The translations under genes and the position numbers were made by a program. Below the pieces are notes generated by a model. That model made no database searches, was not told the origin of the DNA, and saw only the letters and a program-made list of their open reading frames with translations. A DNA stretch of 64,000 nt. Origin: Roseateles amylovorans (lineage in GTDB: Bacteria > Pseudomonadota > Gammaproteobacteria > Burkholderiales > Burkholderiaceae_C). Every line of letters begins with the position of its first letter. Position 1 is the first letter of the stretch. The stretch lies in the NCBI RefSeq assembly GCF_025398155.2, contig NZ_CP104562.2, positions 4,464,001 through 4,528,000 on the forward strand. Direction: 5' to 3'. This document shows, one piece after another, positions 51,881 through 61,494 of the stretch.

Positions 51881-52672
51881 TCAGCGCACGAGCCCGCGCT
51901 TGGCGGCCGCGAGGAAGTCCAGCATCAACTGGATGTCCGCCACCGTGGCGGCGTCCTGCTCGGCCTTGAGCGCGTCGATGGCCTGCACCGATTGCTCCAG
52001 TGTCAGCCCATCGCGGAACAGCAGCTTGTGGATCTGGCGGATCACGCCGATGCGCTCATTGCTGAAGCCGCGCCGGCGCAGGCCGGTCAGGTTGACCGCG
52101 CGTACCGACAGTGGATTGCCATCCACCGTCATGTAGGGCGCGACGTCCTGGGCCACATGACCCTGGAAACCGATCATCGCGTGCGCACCGACATGCACGA
52201 ACTGATGCACGCCAGTCAGGCCGCCGATGGTGGCCCAATCGCCCACATGCACATGGCCGGCCAAGGTGGCATTGTTGGCCAGCACGCAGTGATCGCCGAT
52301 CACCACGTCATGGGCCACATGCACATAGGCCATGATCCAGTTGTCCGAGCCGACCCGGGTGACCCCCTGCTCCTTGAAGGTGCCGGTGTTGAAGGTGCAG
52401 AACTCGCGAATGGTGTTGCGGTCGCCGATCACCAGCTCGGTCACTTCGCCGCCGTGGCTCATGTCCTGCGGCATCGCGCCGATGGAGGCGAACTGGAAGA
52501 TGCGGTTGTCGCGGCCGATCGTGGTCTTGCCCTGGATCACGGTGTGCGGGCCGATGGTCGTGCCCGCTCCGATGCGGACCTCGGCGCCGATCACCGCATA
52601 GGGGCCGACCTCGACAGAATCATCGAGCTGCGCCTGCGGATCGATGAGGGCGGTGGGATGGATCTTGGCCAT
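51881..52672 (-). CDS. lpxA: UDP-N-acetylglucosamine acyltransferase
   Basis: The protein has 263 residues. The start was chosen at MAKIHPTALIDPQAQL. Most of the N-terminal part is hexapeptide repeats forming a left-handed beta helix. The catalytic His lies in MAYVHVAHDVVIGDHC, and NNATLAGHVHVGDWATIGG is conserved. It transfers a 3-hydroxyacyl chain from ACP to UDP-GlcNAc, the first step of lipid A synthesis. It lies between fabZ and lpxB. Confidence 0.99.
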   Translation of the reverse strand: MAKIHPTALIDPQAQLDDSVEVGPYAVIGAEVRIGAGTTIGPHTVIQGKTTIGRDNRIFQFASIGAMPQDMSHGGEVTELVIGDRNTIREFCTFNTGTFKEQGVTRVGSDNWIMAYVHVAHDVVIGDHCVLANNATLAGHVHVGDWATIGGLTGVHQFVHVGAHAMIGFQGHVAQDVAPYMTVDGNPLSVRAVNLTGLRRRGFSNERIGVIRQIHKLLFRDGLTLEQSVQAIDALKAEQDAATVADIQLMLDFLAAAKRGLVR

Positions 52673-52695
52673 GTTCGCGCGTTGACGGGCGGGGT

Positions 52696-53151
52696 TCAGC
52701 AGTCCAGCTTGCGCATGGTGCACATCAGGCCGGCTTCGGCCACGATGTCCTGGCCGACGAAGGCCTTGGCACCGAACTTGTAGATGCCGGCCTTGGCGCG
52801 TTCCAGCGTCACGTCCAGGATCAGTTGATCGCCGGGCTCGACCGGCCGCTTGAAGCGGGCACCATCGATGCCGGCGAAATACACGACATGGTTTTCATCC
52901 AGCGTGAAGTCATAGCTCTCGACCGCCAGCAGCGTCGCGGCCTGGGCCAGCGCTTCCAGGATCAGCACACCCGGCATGACCGGACGGTGCGGGAAGTGCC
53001 CTTGGAAGAAGGGCTCGTTGATGCTGACGTTCTTCAGAGCGCGGATGCGCACGCCCTTCTCCACTTCCAGGACGCGGTCGACCAGGAGGATGGGATAGCG
53101 ATGCGGCAGCTTCTCGAGGATGCCGTGGATGTCGATGCGGGTCTCGTTCAT
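52696..53151 (-). CDS. fabZ: 3-hydroxyacyl-ACP dehydratase FabZ
   Basis: The protein has 151 residues. Hot-dog fold with the PHRYPILLVDRVLE start, catalytic His in FFQGHFPHRPVMPGVL and Glu in LILEALAQAATLL. It dehydrates 3-hydroxyacyl-ACP in fatty acid elongation, competing with LpxA and LpxD for the same substrate, so colocation balances membrane and lipid A synthesis. Its start overlaps the lpxD stop (ATGA). Confidence 0.99.
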   Translation of the reverse strand: MNETRIDIHGILEKLPHRYPILLVDRVLEVEKGVRIRALKNVSINEPFFQGHFPHRPVMPGVLILEALAQAATLLAVESYDFTLDENHVVYFAGIDGARFKRPVEPGDQLILDVTLERAKAGIYKFGAKAFVGQDIVAEAGLMCTMRKLDC

Positions 53152-54209
53152 GTCGTCTTCTTTTCCAGCGCACGGACGCGCTGTCGCAGGTCATAAAGCT
53201 TGCGCAGCGTGGCCGCGCTCTTTTCCCAGTTTCCTGCTTCGTCGAATGGATACATGCCGGCGTAGGCGCCCGGCTTGGTGATGCTGCTGCTGATCGGCGC
53301 GGTGGGTCCGATCTGCACGTTGTCGGTGATCTTGATGTGGCCGTTGATCCGGGCCGCACCCGCCAGGATGCAGTTGGCGCCGATCTCGGCACTGCCGGCG
53401 ATCGCCACCGCGCCGGCGATCGCCGTGCCGCGACCGATCTTCACGTTGTGCGCGATCTGGACCAGATTGTCGATGATGACGTCGTCGGCAATCCAAGTGT
53501 CGCCCAGGGCACCGCGGTCGATACAGGTGTTCGCGCCGATCTCGACATCATGGCCGATGCGGACCGCACCGAGCTGCTCGATCTTGACCCACTTCACGCC
53601 CGCCTCGCCCGGGGTCGGCGCAAAGCCGAAACCGTCGGCACCGATGACGACGCCGCTGTGCACCAGGCCGCGCTCGCCGATCTCGCAGTTGAAGCCGAAG
53701 ACGACATGAGGGGCCAGCCGCGTGCCGGCGCCGATCACCGCATCATGCTCGACGATGCAATGCGCGCCGATGCGGGCGCCGTCACCGATGCGGGCACCGG
53801 ATTCGATCACTGCGAACGGGCCGATCTCGACCTCGCGGCCGATGTGCGCATCTGCCGCGACGCTGGCCGTTGGATGCACCGTGGGCGCCGGACGCGGCGC
53901 GCGCATGTGCTTCACCCACCACTGGGTGAGCTCGGCAAAGTAGAGATAGGGATCGCGCGCCACGATGCAGCAGGCGACCTGGCCGTTGCCGCGGCGGGCG
54001 GACGCCGCGTCGGCCGAGGCCGGCGAGACGATCACGCACGCGGCCTGGGTGGTGGCGAGCTGGGGTTGATACTTGGGATTGGACAGGAACGCGATCGCGT
54101 CCGGTCCGGCCTCGTCCAGCGGCGCGATGGCGCTGATGAGGGTGTCGGGAGCACCAACAAGATCGCCGCCCAAGGCGGCGATCAGTTCCGAAACCTGGAC
54201 CTGTTTCAC
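53148..54209 (-). CDS. lpxD: UDP-3-O-(3-hydroxyacyl)glucosamine N-acyltransferase
   Basis: The protein has 353 residues, starting at GTG directly after the skp stop. The N-terminal uridine-binding domain (VSELIAALGGDLVG, then PKYQPQLATTQAACVIV) leads into hexapeptide repeats, the segment GFGFAPTPGEAGVKWVKIEQ, and the catalytic-His segment DNLVQIAHNVKIG. A C-terminal helix ends in RVRALEKK. It adds the second acyl chain in lipid A synthesis, the third step of the pathway. Confidence 0.99.
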   Translation of the reverse strand: MKQVQVSELIAALGGDLVGAPDTLISAIAPLDEAGPDAIAFLSNPKYQPQLATTQAACVIVSPASADAASARRGNGQVACCIVARDPYLYFAELTQWWVKHMRAPRPAPTVHPTASVAADAHIGREVEIGPFAVIESGARIGDGARIGAHCIVEHDAVIGAGTRLAPHVVFGFNCEIGERGLVHSGVVIGADGFGFAPTPGEAGVKWVKIEQLGAVRIGHDVEIGANTCIDRGALGDTWIADDVIIDNLVQIAHNVKIGRGTAIAGAVAIAGSAEIGANCILAGAARINGHIKITDNVQIGPTAPISSSITKPGAYAGMYPFDEAGNWEKSAATLRKLYDLRQRVRALEKKTT

Positions 54210-54719
54210 TTACTTCTGCCCGTTGAGCGCGTCGATCACCTTCTTGGTGATGTCGACCCGCGGGCTGGCGTGCACCGCATCCTGAACGATCAGGTCGTAC
54301 TTTTCCTGCTCGAAGATCTGCTTGATGACCTTGTTGGCCTTCTCGACCACGGCCGACAGTTCCTCGTTCTTGCGCTGGGCCACGTCCTCATTGAACTCGC
54401 GGCGCTTGCGCTGAAGGTCCCGGTCCTGTTCGATCAGTTCGCGCTGACGGCGCGAACGCTCAGCTTCGGTCAGCGCGGGGCTGTCCTTGTCGAGCTTCTC
54501 GGCCGCGCCACGCAGCTTGGTCTCCAGTTCGAGCAGCGCCTTTTCGCGGCGACCGAACTCCGCCTGCAGCTTCGCTTCGGAGGCCTTGGCCAGGTTGGTC
54601 TCGCGCAGGATCCGCTCACTGTTGACGTAGCCGATCTTGAATTCCTGGGCTTGCACAGCCAAGGGCGCCATCGCGGCAAGGGCGACAGCGGCAACCGTCT
54701 TCAACAGCGTGCTCTTCAT
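54210..54719 (-). CDS. skp: Periplasmic chaperone Skp/OmpH
   Basis: The protein has 169 residues. The signal peptide MKSTLLKTVAAVALAAMAPLAVQAQ precedes the Skp start FKIGYVNSERILRET. The middle is a long charged coiled-coil (KLQAEFGRREKALLELE, RQRELIEQDRDLQRKRREF), the tentacles of the trimeric jellyfish chaperone, and the end is YDLIVQDAVHASPRVDITKKVI. It carries unfolded outer-membrane proteins to BamA. Its ATG overlaps the bamA stop by one base. Confidence 0.98.
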   Translation of the reverse strand: MKSTLLKTVAAVALAAMAPLAVQAQEFKIGYVNSERILRETNLAKASEAKLQAEFGRREKALLELETKLRGAAEKLDKDSPALTEAERSRRQRELIEQDRDLQRKRREFNEDVAQRKNEELSAVVEKANKVIKQIFEQEKYDLIVQDAVHASPRVDITKKVIDALNGQK

Positions 54720-57022
54720 CAGAATGCAGTCCCGATCTGGAATTGGAATCGCTCGATTCTATCCGTCGGCTTCTTGCGCACCGGCGAGCCATAGCTCAAG
54801 CGCAGCGGACCCATGGGAGACAGCCAGCTGATACCGACACCGGCCGAGGCCCGGGTGTCCTTGAACTGCAGCTTTTCGTCGGTGCCCCAGACATTGCCGA
54901 TGTCGACAAAACCGAACAGGCGGAAGCTCTTGTCGTTGCCGGAACCCGGAACCGGCACATACAGCTCGGTGTTCAGGTTGAACTTGCGGTTGCCGCCGGT
55001 GTAGGAGCCGGTCACGTCGACCGGACCCAGCGTGCCGGGCTCGAACACCCGCACCGAACCCAGGCCACCGCCGTAGAAGTTCTTGAAGATCGGATACGGG
55101 CGGCCGCCCAGTCCCGAACCCCAGGCCACTTCGCCGTTGAACATCAACGAGAACTTGCGGCCCAGTTGCAGGAACTGTTGGTACTGGAAGTTCGCGATCG
55201 AATAACGCGAATCACCGAACGGGCTCAACTCCAGGTTGACCCGCTTCATCGACCCGGCGGTCGGGGTGATCACGCTGTCGCGGTTGTCGTTCTTCCAGCC
55301 GATGGTCAGCGGAATCGCGTTGGCCGAGGCACCGAACTGGTTGCGGAACAGGAAGTAGCTGTTCGGCAGACCGGTGGAGGTGGTGATGCGGGTGTTCTCG
55401 TAGCCGACGCCGAAGAACACAGTGTCTTCCTCGGAGAACGGCACGCCGAACTTCACCGAGCCCCCGACCGAGGCCAGTTCGTACTCTTCGCCCAGCGTGT
55501 TGATCGGCTTGACGGTCCGGTAGAACACGTCGACCGCGCGGGAGATGCCGTCCACGGTGAAATACGGGTCCACCGTCGACACGCCCAGCGACCGGCCGGT
55601 GCTGGCGGTGTTGACCTGGATGCCGAGGTAGTTGCCGGAACCGAAGACGTTTTCCTGCGAGACGGAGCCCGACAGCGACAGCTTGCTGGCGCTGGAGTAG
55701 CCCGCGCCGATCTGGATGTTGCCGGTGGGACGCTCGGTCACCGTCAAGGTCACATCCACCTGGTCGGGCGAGCCCGGCACTTCGGTGGTATCGATGGTGA
55801 CGTCCTTGAAGTAGCCCAGACGCTCGACGCGGTCGCGTGAGGCCTTGATCCGGGCGCCGTCGTACCAGGCGGATTCGAACTGGCGGAACTCGCGTCGGAT
55901 GACTTCGTCACGGGTGCGGGTGTTGCCGGAGAGCAGGACACGGCGCACATAGACGCGGCGCTGCGGTTCACCGACCAGGGTCACCACCACCTGTCCGGTG
56001 GCGCGATCGATTTCCGGACGGCTCTCGACCCGCGCGAACGCATAGCCGAAGGTGCCGTACAGATCCTGGAAGTTGCGGGTGGTCTGTGCGACGGCTTCGC
56101 CGTTGTACGGCTGACCCGCTTTGAGCGCGATCAGGCGCTTGAACTCTTCCTCGCGGCCCAGGAACTCGCCTTCGATCTTCACCGCGCTGACGGTGTAGGG
56201 CTGGCCCTCGTTCACCGTGATGGCGATGCTGATGCTCTGCTTGTCCGGCGAGATCGTGACTTGCGTGGACTCGACGTTGAACTCGAGGTAGCCGCGGTTC
56301 AGGTAGTACGAACGGATCGTCTCCAGGTCCGCATTGAGCTTGGCGCGCGAGTAGCGGTCGGTCTTGGTGTACCAGGTCAGCCAGCCGGTGGTGGTCTGCT
56401 CCAGCAGGCCCAGCAGCGTGCTTTCGCTGAACACCTTGGAGCCCAGGATGCGGATCTCACCGATCTTGGCGGGCTCGCCCTCGGTGACCGAGAAGCTGAC
56501 GTTGACGCGGTTGCGCTCGATCGGGGTGATCGTGGTCGTGACCTCGGCGCCGTACAGCGAACGGGTCAGGTATTGACGCTTGAGTTCCTGCTCGGCGCGG
56601 TCGGCCAGGGCCTTGTCGAAGGGCTTGCCTTCGCCGATGCCGACGTCCTTCAGCGACTTGGTCAACGCATCGGTGTCGAACTCCTTGAGGCCGACGAAGC
56701 CGACGTTGGCGATGATCGGCCGTTCTTCGATGACCACCACCACCGCATCGGTGTCGATGTTGATGCGGACGTCCTTGAACAGGCCGGTCGCGAATAGCGC
56801 ACGCAGGGAGGCGGCGCCCTTCTCGTCGTTGTAGGTATCGCCGATGCGGAACGGCAGGGCGGCGAACACCGTTCCGGGATCGGTCCGCTGCAGTCCTTCG
56901 ACGCGGATGTCCTTGAGAACGAAGGGATCAACGGCCCATGCGGCGCTCGCATGCATCGCGGTGGCCAGCACCGCCAGTTGAATGACATGGGGGCGCATAG
57001 GCTCAGGCAGGAATCGGGACAT
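54719..57022 (-). CDS. bamA: Outer membrane protein assembly factor BamA
   Basis: The protein has 767 residues, typical for BamA. After the signal peptide (ending ASAAWA) come five POTRA domains, starting FVLKDIRVEGLQRTDPGTVF, then a 16-strand barrel ending with FQFQIGTAF and a terminal Phe. GGLGSVRVFEPGTLGP is the conserved VRGF-like barrel loop. It inserts beta-barrel proteins into the outer membrane. It lies 9 bp after rseP and overlaps skp. Confidence 0.99.
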   Translation of the reverse strand: MSRFLPEPMRPHVIQLAVLATAMHASAAWAVDPFVLKDIRVEGLQRTDPGTVFAALPFRIGDTYNDEKGAASLRALFATGLFKDVRINIDTDAVVVVIEERPIIANVGFVGLKEFDTDALTKSLKDVGIGEGKPFDKALADRAEQELKRQYLTRSLYGAEVTTTITPIERNRVNVSFSVTEGEPAKIGEIRILGSKVFSESTLLGLLEQTTTGWLTWYTKTDRYSRAKLNADLETIRSYYLNRGYLEFNVESTQVTISPDKQSISIAITVNEGQPYTVSAVKIEGEFLGREEEFKRLIALKAGQPYNGEAVAQTTRNFQDLYGTFGYAFARVESRPEIDRATGQVVVTLVGEPQRRVYVRRVLLSGNTRTRDEVIRREFRQFESAWYDGARIKASRDRVERLGYFKDVTIDTTEVPGSPDQVDVTLTVTERPTGNIQIGAGYSSASKLSLSGSVSQENVFGSGNYLGIQVNTASTGRSLGVSTVDPYFTVDGISRAVDVFYRTVKPINTLGEEYELASVGGSVKFGVPFSEEDTVFFGVGYENTRITTSTGLPNSYFLFRNQFGASANAIPLTIGWKNDNRDSVITPTAGSMKRVNLELSPFGDSRYSIANFQYQQFLQLGRKFSLMFNGEVAWGSGLGGRPYPIFKNFYGGGLGSVRVFEPGTLGPVDVTGSYTGGNRKFNLNTELYVPVPGSGNDKSFRLFGFVDIGNVWGTDEKLQFKDTRASAGVGISWLSPMGPLRLSYGSPVRKKPTDRIERFQFQIGTAF

Positions 57023-57031
57023 GCGGAAGCT

Positions 57032-58405
57032 TCAGTGCAGACCCAACGTGCGGGTCAGATCGTTGAAAAGGGCCAAACTCATCATCAGCAGCACGACGGC
57101 GATACCTGCACGTTGCAGCTGCTTGTGCCACCACTCGGAGACAGGGCGGCCGCTCAGACCCTCGAAAAGATAATACATCAGGTGTCCGCCATCGAGCATC
57201 GGCAACGGCAGCAGGTTCAGCACGCCAAGGCTCACGCTGATGGCCGCCAGAAAGCTCAGAAACGCCGTCACACCGAGGTGTGCCGACTGATCCGCCGCCT
57301 TGGCAATGGTGATGGGGCCGCTGAGGTTCTTTACCGAAGCTTCACCGATCAGCATGCGGCCCAGCGTCTTGACGGTCAGCGCGCTCAGTTCCCAGGTGCG
57401 GGTCACGCCTTGCGTCACCGATTCCAGTGGCCCGTAATGCACCGTCACCCGTTCGGCGTTGTCCTGGAAACCCGCGCCAATGCGGGCCACGCGGGCCTCG
57501 CCCTGGCCGTCCAGGCGGGGCGTGATCTCACGCGAGAGCTCCTGCCCGTCGCGCCGCACGTCGATGCGCAGCGGCTGTGCCTGACCGTCCACCACTGCGC
57601 GACGCACGCGCTGGACAAACCAGGCCATGTCCGGCACCGCTTCGCCGTTGACGCGCAGCAGCCGGTCGCCCACATGCAGGCCGGCCGTATCCGCTGGCTC
57701 GCCGGCGCGGACTTCACCCACGACCGGTTCCACATACGCGCCCCCCAGACCGATGGCCCGCATGGTGCGGTCGTCCAGGTCGCGGCTGGGCAGCGAGTCG
57801 GTCTCCAGCTTCACATTGCGATGGCCGTGACCTTGCGCGTTGGTGACGCTCAGGAACAGTGGGCGCTTGTCCGCCACCGCCTGCGCCAGTTGCCAGCCCA
57901 GATCGGGCAGCGAGCGCACATCCTCCCATTCACGACCGTCATCGGACCAGGCTTGCACCCAATCGCCGGCGCGCAGACCGGCGCGATCCGCCAGGCCACC
58001 CGCCACCGGTGTGCCGAGCACCGCTTTCGGTTCCTCGCGCCCGATCCAGCCGACTGCCGCGAACAGCAGCACCGCCAGGATCAGATTCGCGGCCGGGCCG
58101 GCCGACACGATGGCCGCGCGCTGCCACAGGGTCTTGCGATTGAAGGCTTGCGAGCGCAGTTCGGGCGGGACATTGCCGTCGCCCTCGTCGAGCATCCGGA
58201 CGTAGCCGCCCAGCGGAATGGCGCTGAGGGTGAATTCGGTCGCATCGGGGTGCTTGCGTCGACGCAGCAGCACACGGCCGAAGCCCACCGAAAAGCGCAG
58301 CACCTTCACGCCGCAGGCCCGTGCAACACGGTAGTGGCCCCACTCGTGCACCACGATCAGGATGCCCAGCGTGATGAGGAAATAAAGGATCTGTGAAAGG
58401 GTCAC
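57032..58405 (-). CDS. rseP: Site-2 protease RseP
   Basis: The protein has 457 residues. The first membrane helix holds the zinc site VVHEWGH (H20, E21, H24); a later helix has LNLLPLPMLDGGHLMYY with the third ligand Asp. Two PDZ domains lie between (one around GLADRAGLRAGDWV, the second around GEPADTAGLHVGDRLLRVNG). It cleaves the anti-sigma factor RseA inside the inner membrane, releasing sigma-E when outer-membrane protein folding fails, and removes leftover signal peptides. Its place before bamA fits that role. Confidence 0.98.
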   Translation of the reverse strand: MTLSQILYFLITLGILIVVHEWGHYRVARACGVKVLRFSVGFGRVLLRRRKHPDATEFTLSAIPLGGYVRMLDEGDGNVPPELRSQAFNRKTLWQRAAIVSAGPAANLILAVLLFAAVGWIGREEPKAVLGTPVAGGLADRAGLRAGDWVQAWSDDGREWEDVRSLPDLGWQLAQAVADKRPLFLSVTNAQGHGHRNVKLETDSLPSRDLDDRTMRAIGLGGAYVEPVVGEVRAGEPADTAGLHVGDRLLRVNGEAVPDMAWFVQRVRRAVVDGQAQPLRIDVRRDGQELSREITPRLDGQGEARVARIGAGFQDNAERVTVHYGPLESVTQGVTRTWELSALTVKTLGRMLIGEASVKNLSGPITIAKAADQSAHLGVTAFLSFLAAISVSLGVLNLLPLPMLDGGHLMYYLFEGLSGRPVSEWWHKQLQRAGIAVVLLMMSLALFNDLTRTLGLH

Positions 58406-58457
58406 GATGGAAGTCCGGTGGCGGTGGGCGGCCGTTGGGCAGGGTGAGTGCGCGAAA

Positions 58458-59669
58458 TCAGACGGTCGCGCTGCGTGACGAAATCAAATCCTGCGCATGG
58501 CGTCGGGCCCGCGCATCCAGCGTCAGCAGACCCTCGACGCTGTCGACCTCGCCGGCCTCAGGCGCAACGGTCTCGAGTGTCTCGCGGTTGACGCGGCAGA
58601 TCTGATCGAAACGCAAACGCCGCTCAAGGAAGGCGGCCACCGCCTCTTCATTGGCCGCATTCAGCACCGCCGTGCTGCCCTCGGCCGCACGCAGCGCCTG
58701 CCAGGACAGGTGCAAGCCAGGGAAGCGATGGGCGTCGGCCTCTTCGAAGCTGAGGTTGGGCGTGGTCAGCAAATTGAGCATGCTGGCGCCGGATTCGATC
58801 CGCTCCGGGAAGGACAGTCCGTAGGCGATCGGCACCCGCATGTCGGGCGTGCCGAGTTGCGCCAGCACCGAGTGGTCGCGGCACACCACCATCGAATGCA
58901 CGATGCTCTGCGGATGGATCACCACCTTGACCTGCTCGGGTCGCAGGTTGAAGAGCCAACGCGCCTCGATGACCTCCAGGGCCTTGTTCATCATCGTGGC
59001 CGAGTCCACCGAGATCTTGCGCCCCATCACCCAGTTCGGATGAGCGCAGGCCTGCTCGGGCGTGACGTCGGCCAGGGTCGCCGGATCGCGTTGCCGGAAC
59101 GGCCCGCCGGACGCGGTCAACACGATGTGATCGATGCGTTGATGCCAGGTGTCGCGGTCTTCGGGCAGGCACTGGAAGATGGCGGAGTGTTCCGAATCGA
59201 TCGGCAGCAGCGTGGCGCCGCCCTGCTCCACCGCGCGCATGAAGAGCGCACCGCCCAGCACGATGGCCTCCTTGTTGGCCAGCAGCAACCGCTTGCCCGC
59301 ACGCGCGGCGGCCATGGCGGGGGCCAGGCCGGCGGCGCCGACGATCGCCGCCATCACCGCATCGACGTCCTCATGGGCCGCAACCTGCGACAACGCCTCC
59401 GGGCCTTCCAGCACCTCGGTGCGCACACCGGCGGCGCGCAGGCCGTCTCGCAGCCGAGCGGCCAACGCGGCATCCGGCAGCACCGCATAACGCGGCTGAT
59501 GGGCCAAGCATTGCGCCAGCAGTTCGTCGACGCGGCTCATCGCCGACAGCGCGAACACGCGGTAGCGGTCCGGATGACGGGCCATCACATCCAGCGTGTT
59601 GGTGCCGATCGATCCGGTCGATCCCAGCACGCAGACCTGTTGGGGCAGACGGGAAGAAGCTGTCATCAC
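58458..59669 (-). CDS. dxr: 1-deoxy-D-xylulose 5-phosphate reductoisomerase
   Basis: The protein has 403 residues. The start codon is the first of two consecutive ATGs. NADPH-binding VCVLGSTGSIGTNTLDV, the LLANKEAIVLGG segment, metal-binding LPIDSEHSAIFQ, flexible loop LTASGGPFRQ and KISVDSATMMNKALEVIEAR are all present. It converts DXP to MEP, the committed step of non-mevalonate isoprenoid synthesis, upstream of UppS, which uses the product farnesyl-PP. It follows cdsA after a 236-bp gap, larger than elsewhere in this cluster. Confidence 0.99.
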   Translation of the reverse strand: MMTASSRLPQQVCVLGSTGSIGTNTLDVMARHPDRYRVFALSAMSRVDELLAQCLAHQPRYAVLPDAALAARLRDGLRAAGVRTEVLEGPEALSQVAAHEDVDAVMAAIVGAAGLAPAMAAARAGKRLLLANKEAIVLGGALFMRAVEQGGATLLPIDSEHSAIFQCLPEDRDTWHQRIDHIVLTASGGPFRQRDPATLADVTPEQACAHPNWVMGRKISVDSATMMNKALEVIEARWLFNLRPEQVKVVIHPQSIVHSMVVCRDHSVLAQLGTPDMRVPIAYGLSFPERIESGASMLNLLTTPNLSFEEADAHRFPGLHLSWQALRAAEGSTAVLNAANEEAVAAFLERRLRFDQICRVNRETLETVAPEAGEVDSVEGLLTLDARARRHAQDLISSRSATV

Positions 59670-59867
59670 AAGGTCGTCACAGTCGGATCAAGAAGAGGAG
59701 CACAGGAACATCAGGACGCAGTCAGCAGCAGGCCCTCGCCACGTCCACGAACAACCTCCGGCTGCGTGACGCTCCCGTTGCAAGCCGCAAGCCGATCAGG
59801 CGTTCGGTCGCTGGACCTCACTGCGATCGGATGCGCCTCGCGGCAAGAGCTGTCGAACAGTCGGAAG

Positions 59868-59894
59868 GATCGAATCGATCGATTCGATCGATTC
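59868..59894. repeat. 9-bp tandem repeat forming a 22-bp palindrome
   Basis: Three units (GATCGAATC, GATCGATTC, GATCGATTC) lie just after the cdsA stop. Positions 59868-59889 form a perfect palindrome. The rest of the 236-bp cdsA-dxr gap shows no gene. Confidence 0.93.
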
Positions 59895-59905
59895 GTTGGA
59901 AACGA

Positions 59906-60739
59906 TCAGAGCGAACTCAAGGCCAAGGCCAGCGGCAGCACCGGCAACAGCGCATCCACACGGTCCAGCACGCCGCCGTGACCCGGCAGCAACTGGCTGC
60001 TGTCCTTGGCACCCGCGGCCCGCTTGACCAGCGATTCAAACAGATCGCCGACGACGCTCATCGCCGACAGGAACACGAGAGCCAGGATCGCCACCACGCC
60101 GATGCGCCCCACCAGCACGCTGTAAAGGCTGGCCGAATCGACCGCGACCCGCACATCAATCACATGCACCCAGACAAAGCCCAGCACGATCACGCCCAAG
60201 AGACCGCCGATGGCACCTTCCCAGCTCTTGCCGGGGCTGATCGCCGGCGCCAGCTTACGCTTGCCGAAGGCCTTGCCTGCGAAATAGGCGGCAATGTCGG
60301 CCATCCAGACCAGACACATCGCCGACAGCAGGAAGTTGATGCCGCGTGCACGCGCCACGACCAACGCGAGCCAGGCGGCCCACAGCAGCACCGCCCCCAG
60401 CACCAATCGCAGACCGACCGGCAGCTTGGGCCAGCCCGCCACGCCGACGCGCAGCGCATGGACCCCGCCCAGCACCCACACGCCGCCCACCAGCCACCAA
60501 CACCACGCCGGCACCTGGAAGCCCACGGCGTACACCGTGGCAGCGCACGCCGCCGCCAACGCCGCACCAAAGGCCAGTGCGGGCACCCCGGGAAGGCCGT
60601 TCAGCCGGGACCATTCCCAGCCGGCCGCAGCGATCATCACCAGCGTCAGCAGCCCGAAGGGCCATGGGCTCGCGGCGAACAGCGCGGGCAACAGCAGCGC
60701 CAGCAGGACGATGGCGGTGATGACTCGTTGCAGCAGCAT
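59906..60739 (-). CDS. cdsA: Phosphatidate cytidylyltransferase
   Basis: The protein has 277 residues with about eight membrane helices. The conserved ISPGKSWEGAIGG block and the CDS signature KRAAGAKDSSQLLPGHGGVL followed by DRVDALLPV are both present. It makes CDP-diacylglycerol from phosphatidate and CTP, the precursor of all phospholipids. It starts one base after the uppS stop. Confidence 0.98.
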   Translation of the reverse strand: MLLQRVITAIVLLALLLPALFAASPWPFGLLTLVMIAAAGWEWSRLNGLPGVPALAFGAALAAACAATVYAVGFQVPAWCWWLVGGVWVLGGVHALRVGVAGWPKLPVGLRLVLGAVLLWAAWLALVVARARGINFLLSAMCLVWMADIAAYFAGKAFGKRKLAPAISPGKSWEGAIGGLLGVIVLGFVWVHVIDVRVAVDSASLYSVLVGRIGVVAILALVFLSAMSVVGDLFESLVKRAAGAKDSSQLLPGHGGVLDRVDALLPVLPLALALSSL

Positions 60740-60740
60740 G

Positions 60741-61481
60741 TCAGGCTTCCTGGGTGGCCGCGGCTTGGCCGGGCAGGTTCACACCGCCGAAGCGACGATC
60801 GCGGGCCCGGAACGCGGCGATGGCCTCGTCCAGTTGCGCTTCGCCGAACTCCGGCCACAGGCAGTCGGAGAACACGAACTCGGTGTAGGCCGTCTGCCAG
60901 AGCATGAAGTTGCTGATGCGCAGTTCGCCGCCAGTCCGGATGAACAGATCGGGATCGGGCGCATAGCTCATGGCCATGTACTCGGAGAGCTTGGCTTCGG
61001 TCAGGTCCGCGGCGGGCACGCCGGCCTCGATGGCACGGCGACAAGCCTGGACGATGTCCCAGCGGCCGCCGTAGTTGAACGCCACATTGAGCGTCAGCTT
61101 CGAGTTGTGGGCCGTGGAGCCCTCCGCCTCGGCCCAGGCAGCGCGCAGCTTGTCGGACACCGCTTCGCGGTCCCCGACGATGCGGATGCGCACACCCATC
61201 GCGCCCATGCGGGCGAGGTAGCGGGAGACCGCCGCCAGCACCAGGCCCATCAGGCCGGAGACCTCGTCGCTCGGACGCTTCCAGTTCTCGCTGGAGAAGG
61301 CGAAGACGGTCAGGTACTCGATCTCGCGGTCGATGCAGGCCTGGACCACCCGCACCAGCGCATCGACGCCTTGCTTGTGTCCGAAGAACCGGGGGAGAAA
61401 TCGCTTCTTGGCCCAGCGTCCGTTGCCATCCATGACGATGGCGACATGGCGGGGCACGCCCGCCTTGTTGTCGGCACTCAC
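60741..61481 (-). CDS. uppS: Undecaprenyl diphosphate synthase
   Basis: The protein has 246 residues from GTG. HVAIVMDGNGRWAKKR holds the catalytic Asp, YLTVFAFSSENWKRP binds the growing chain, and LFIRTGGELRISNFMLWQTA is the conserved C-terminal diphosphate site. It extends farnesyl-PP with IPP to the C55 lipid carrier for peptidoglycan and O-antigen. It lies 13 bp after frr. Confidence 0.98.
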   Translation of the reverse strand: MSADNKAGVPRHVAIVMDGNGRWAKKRFLPRFFGHKQGVDALVRVVQACIDREIEYLTVFAFSSENWKRPSDEVSGLMGLVLAAVSRYLARMGAMGVRIRIVGDREAVSDKLRAAWAEAEGSTAHNSKLTLNVAFNYGGRWDIVQACRRAIEAGVPAADLTEAKLSEYMAMSYAPDPDLFIRTGGELRISNFMLWQTAYTEFVFSDCLWPEFGEAQLDEAIAAFRARDRRFGGVNLPGQAAATQEA

Positions 61482-61494
61482 GAAATCCGCGCGC

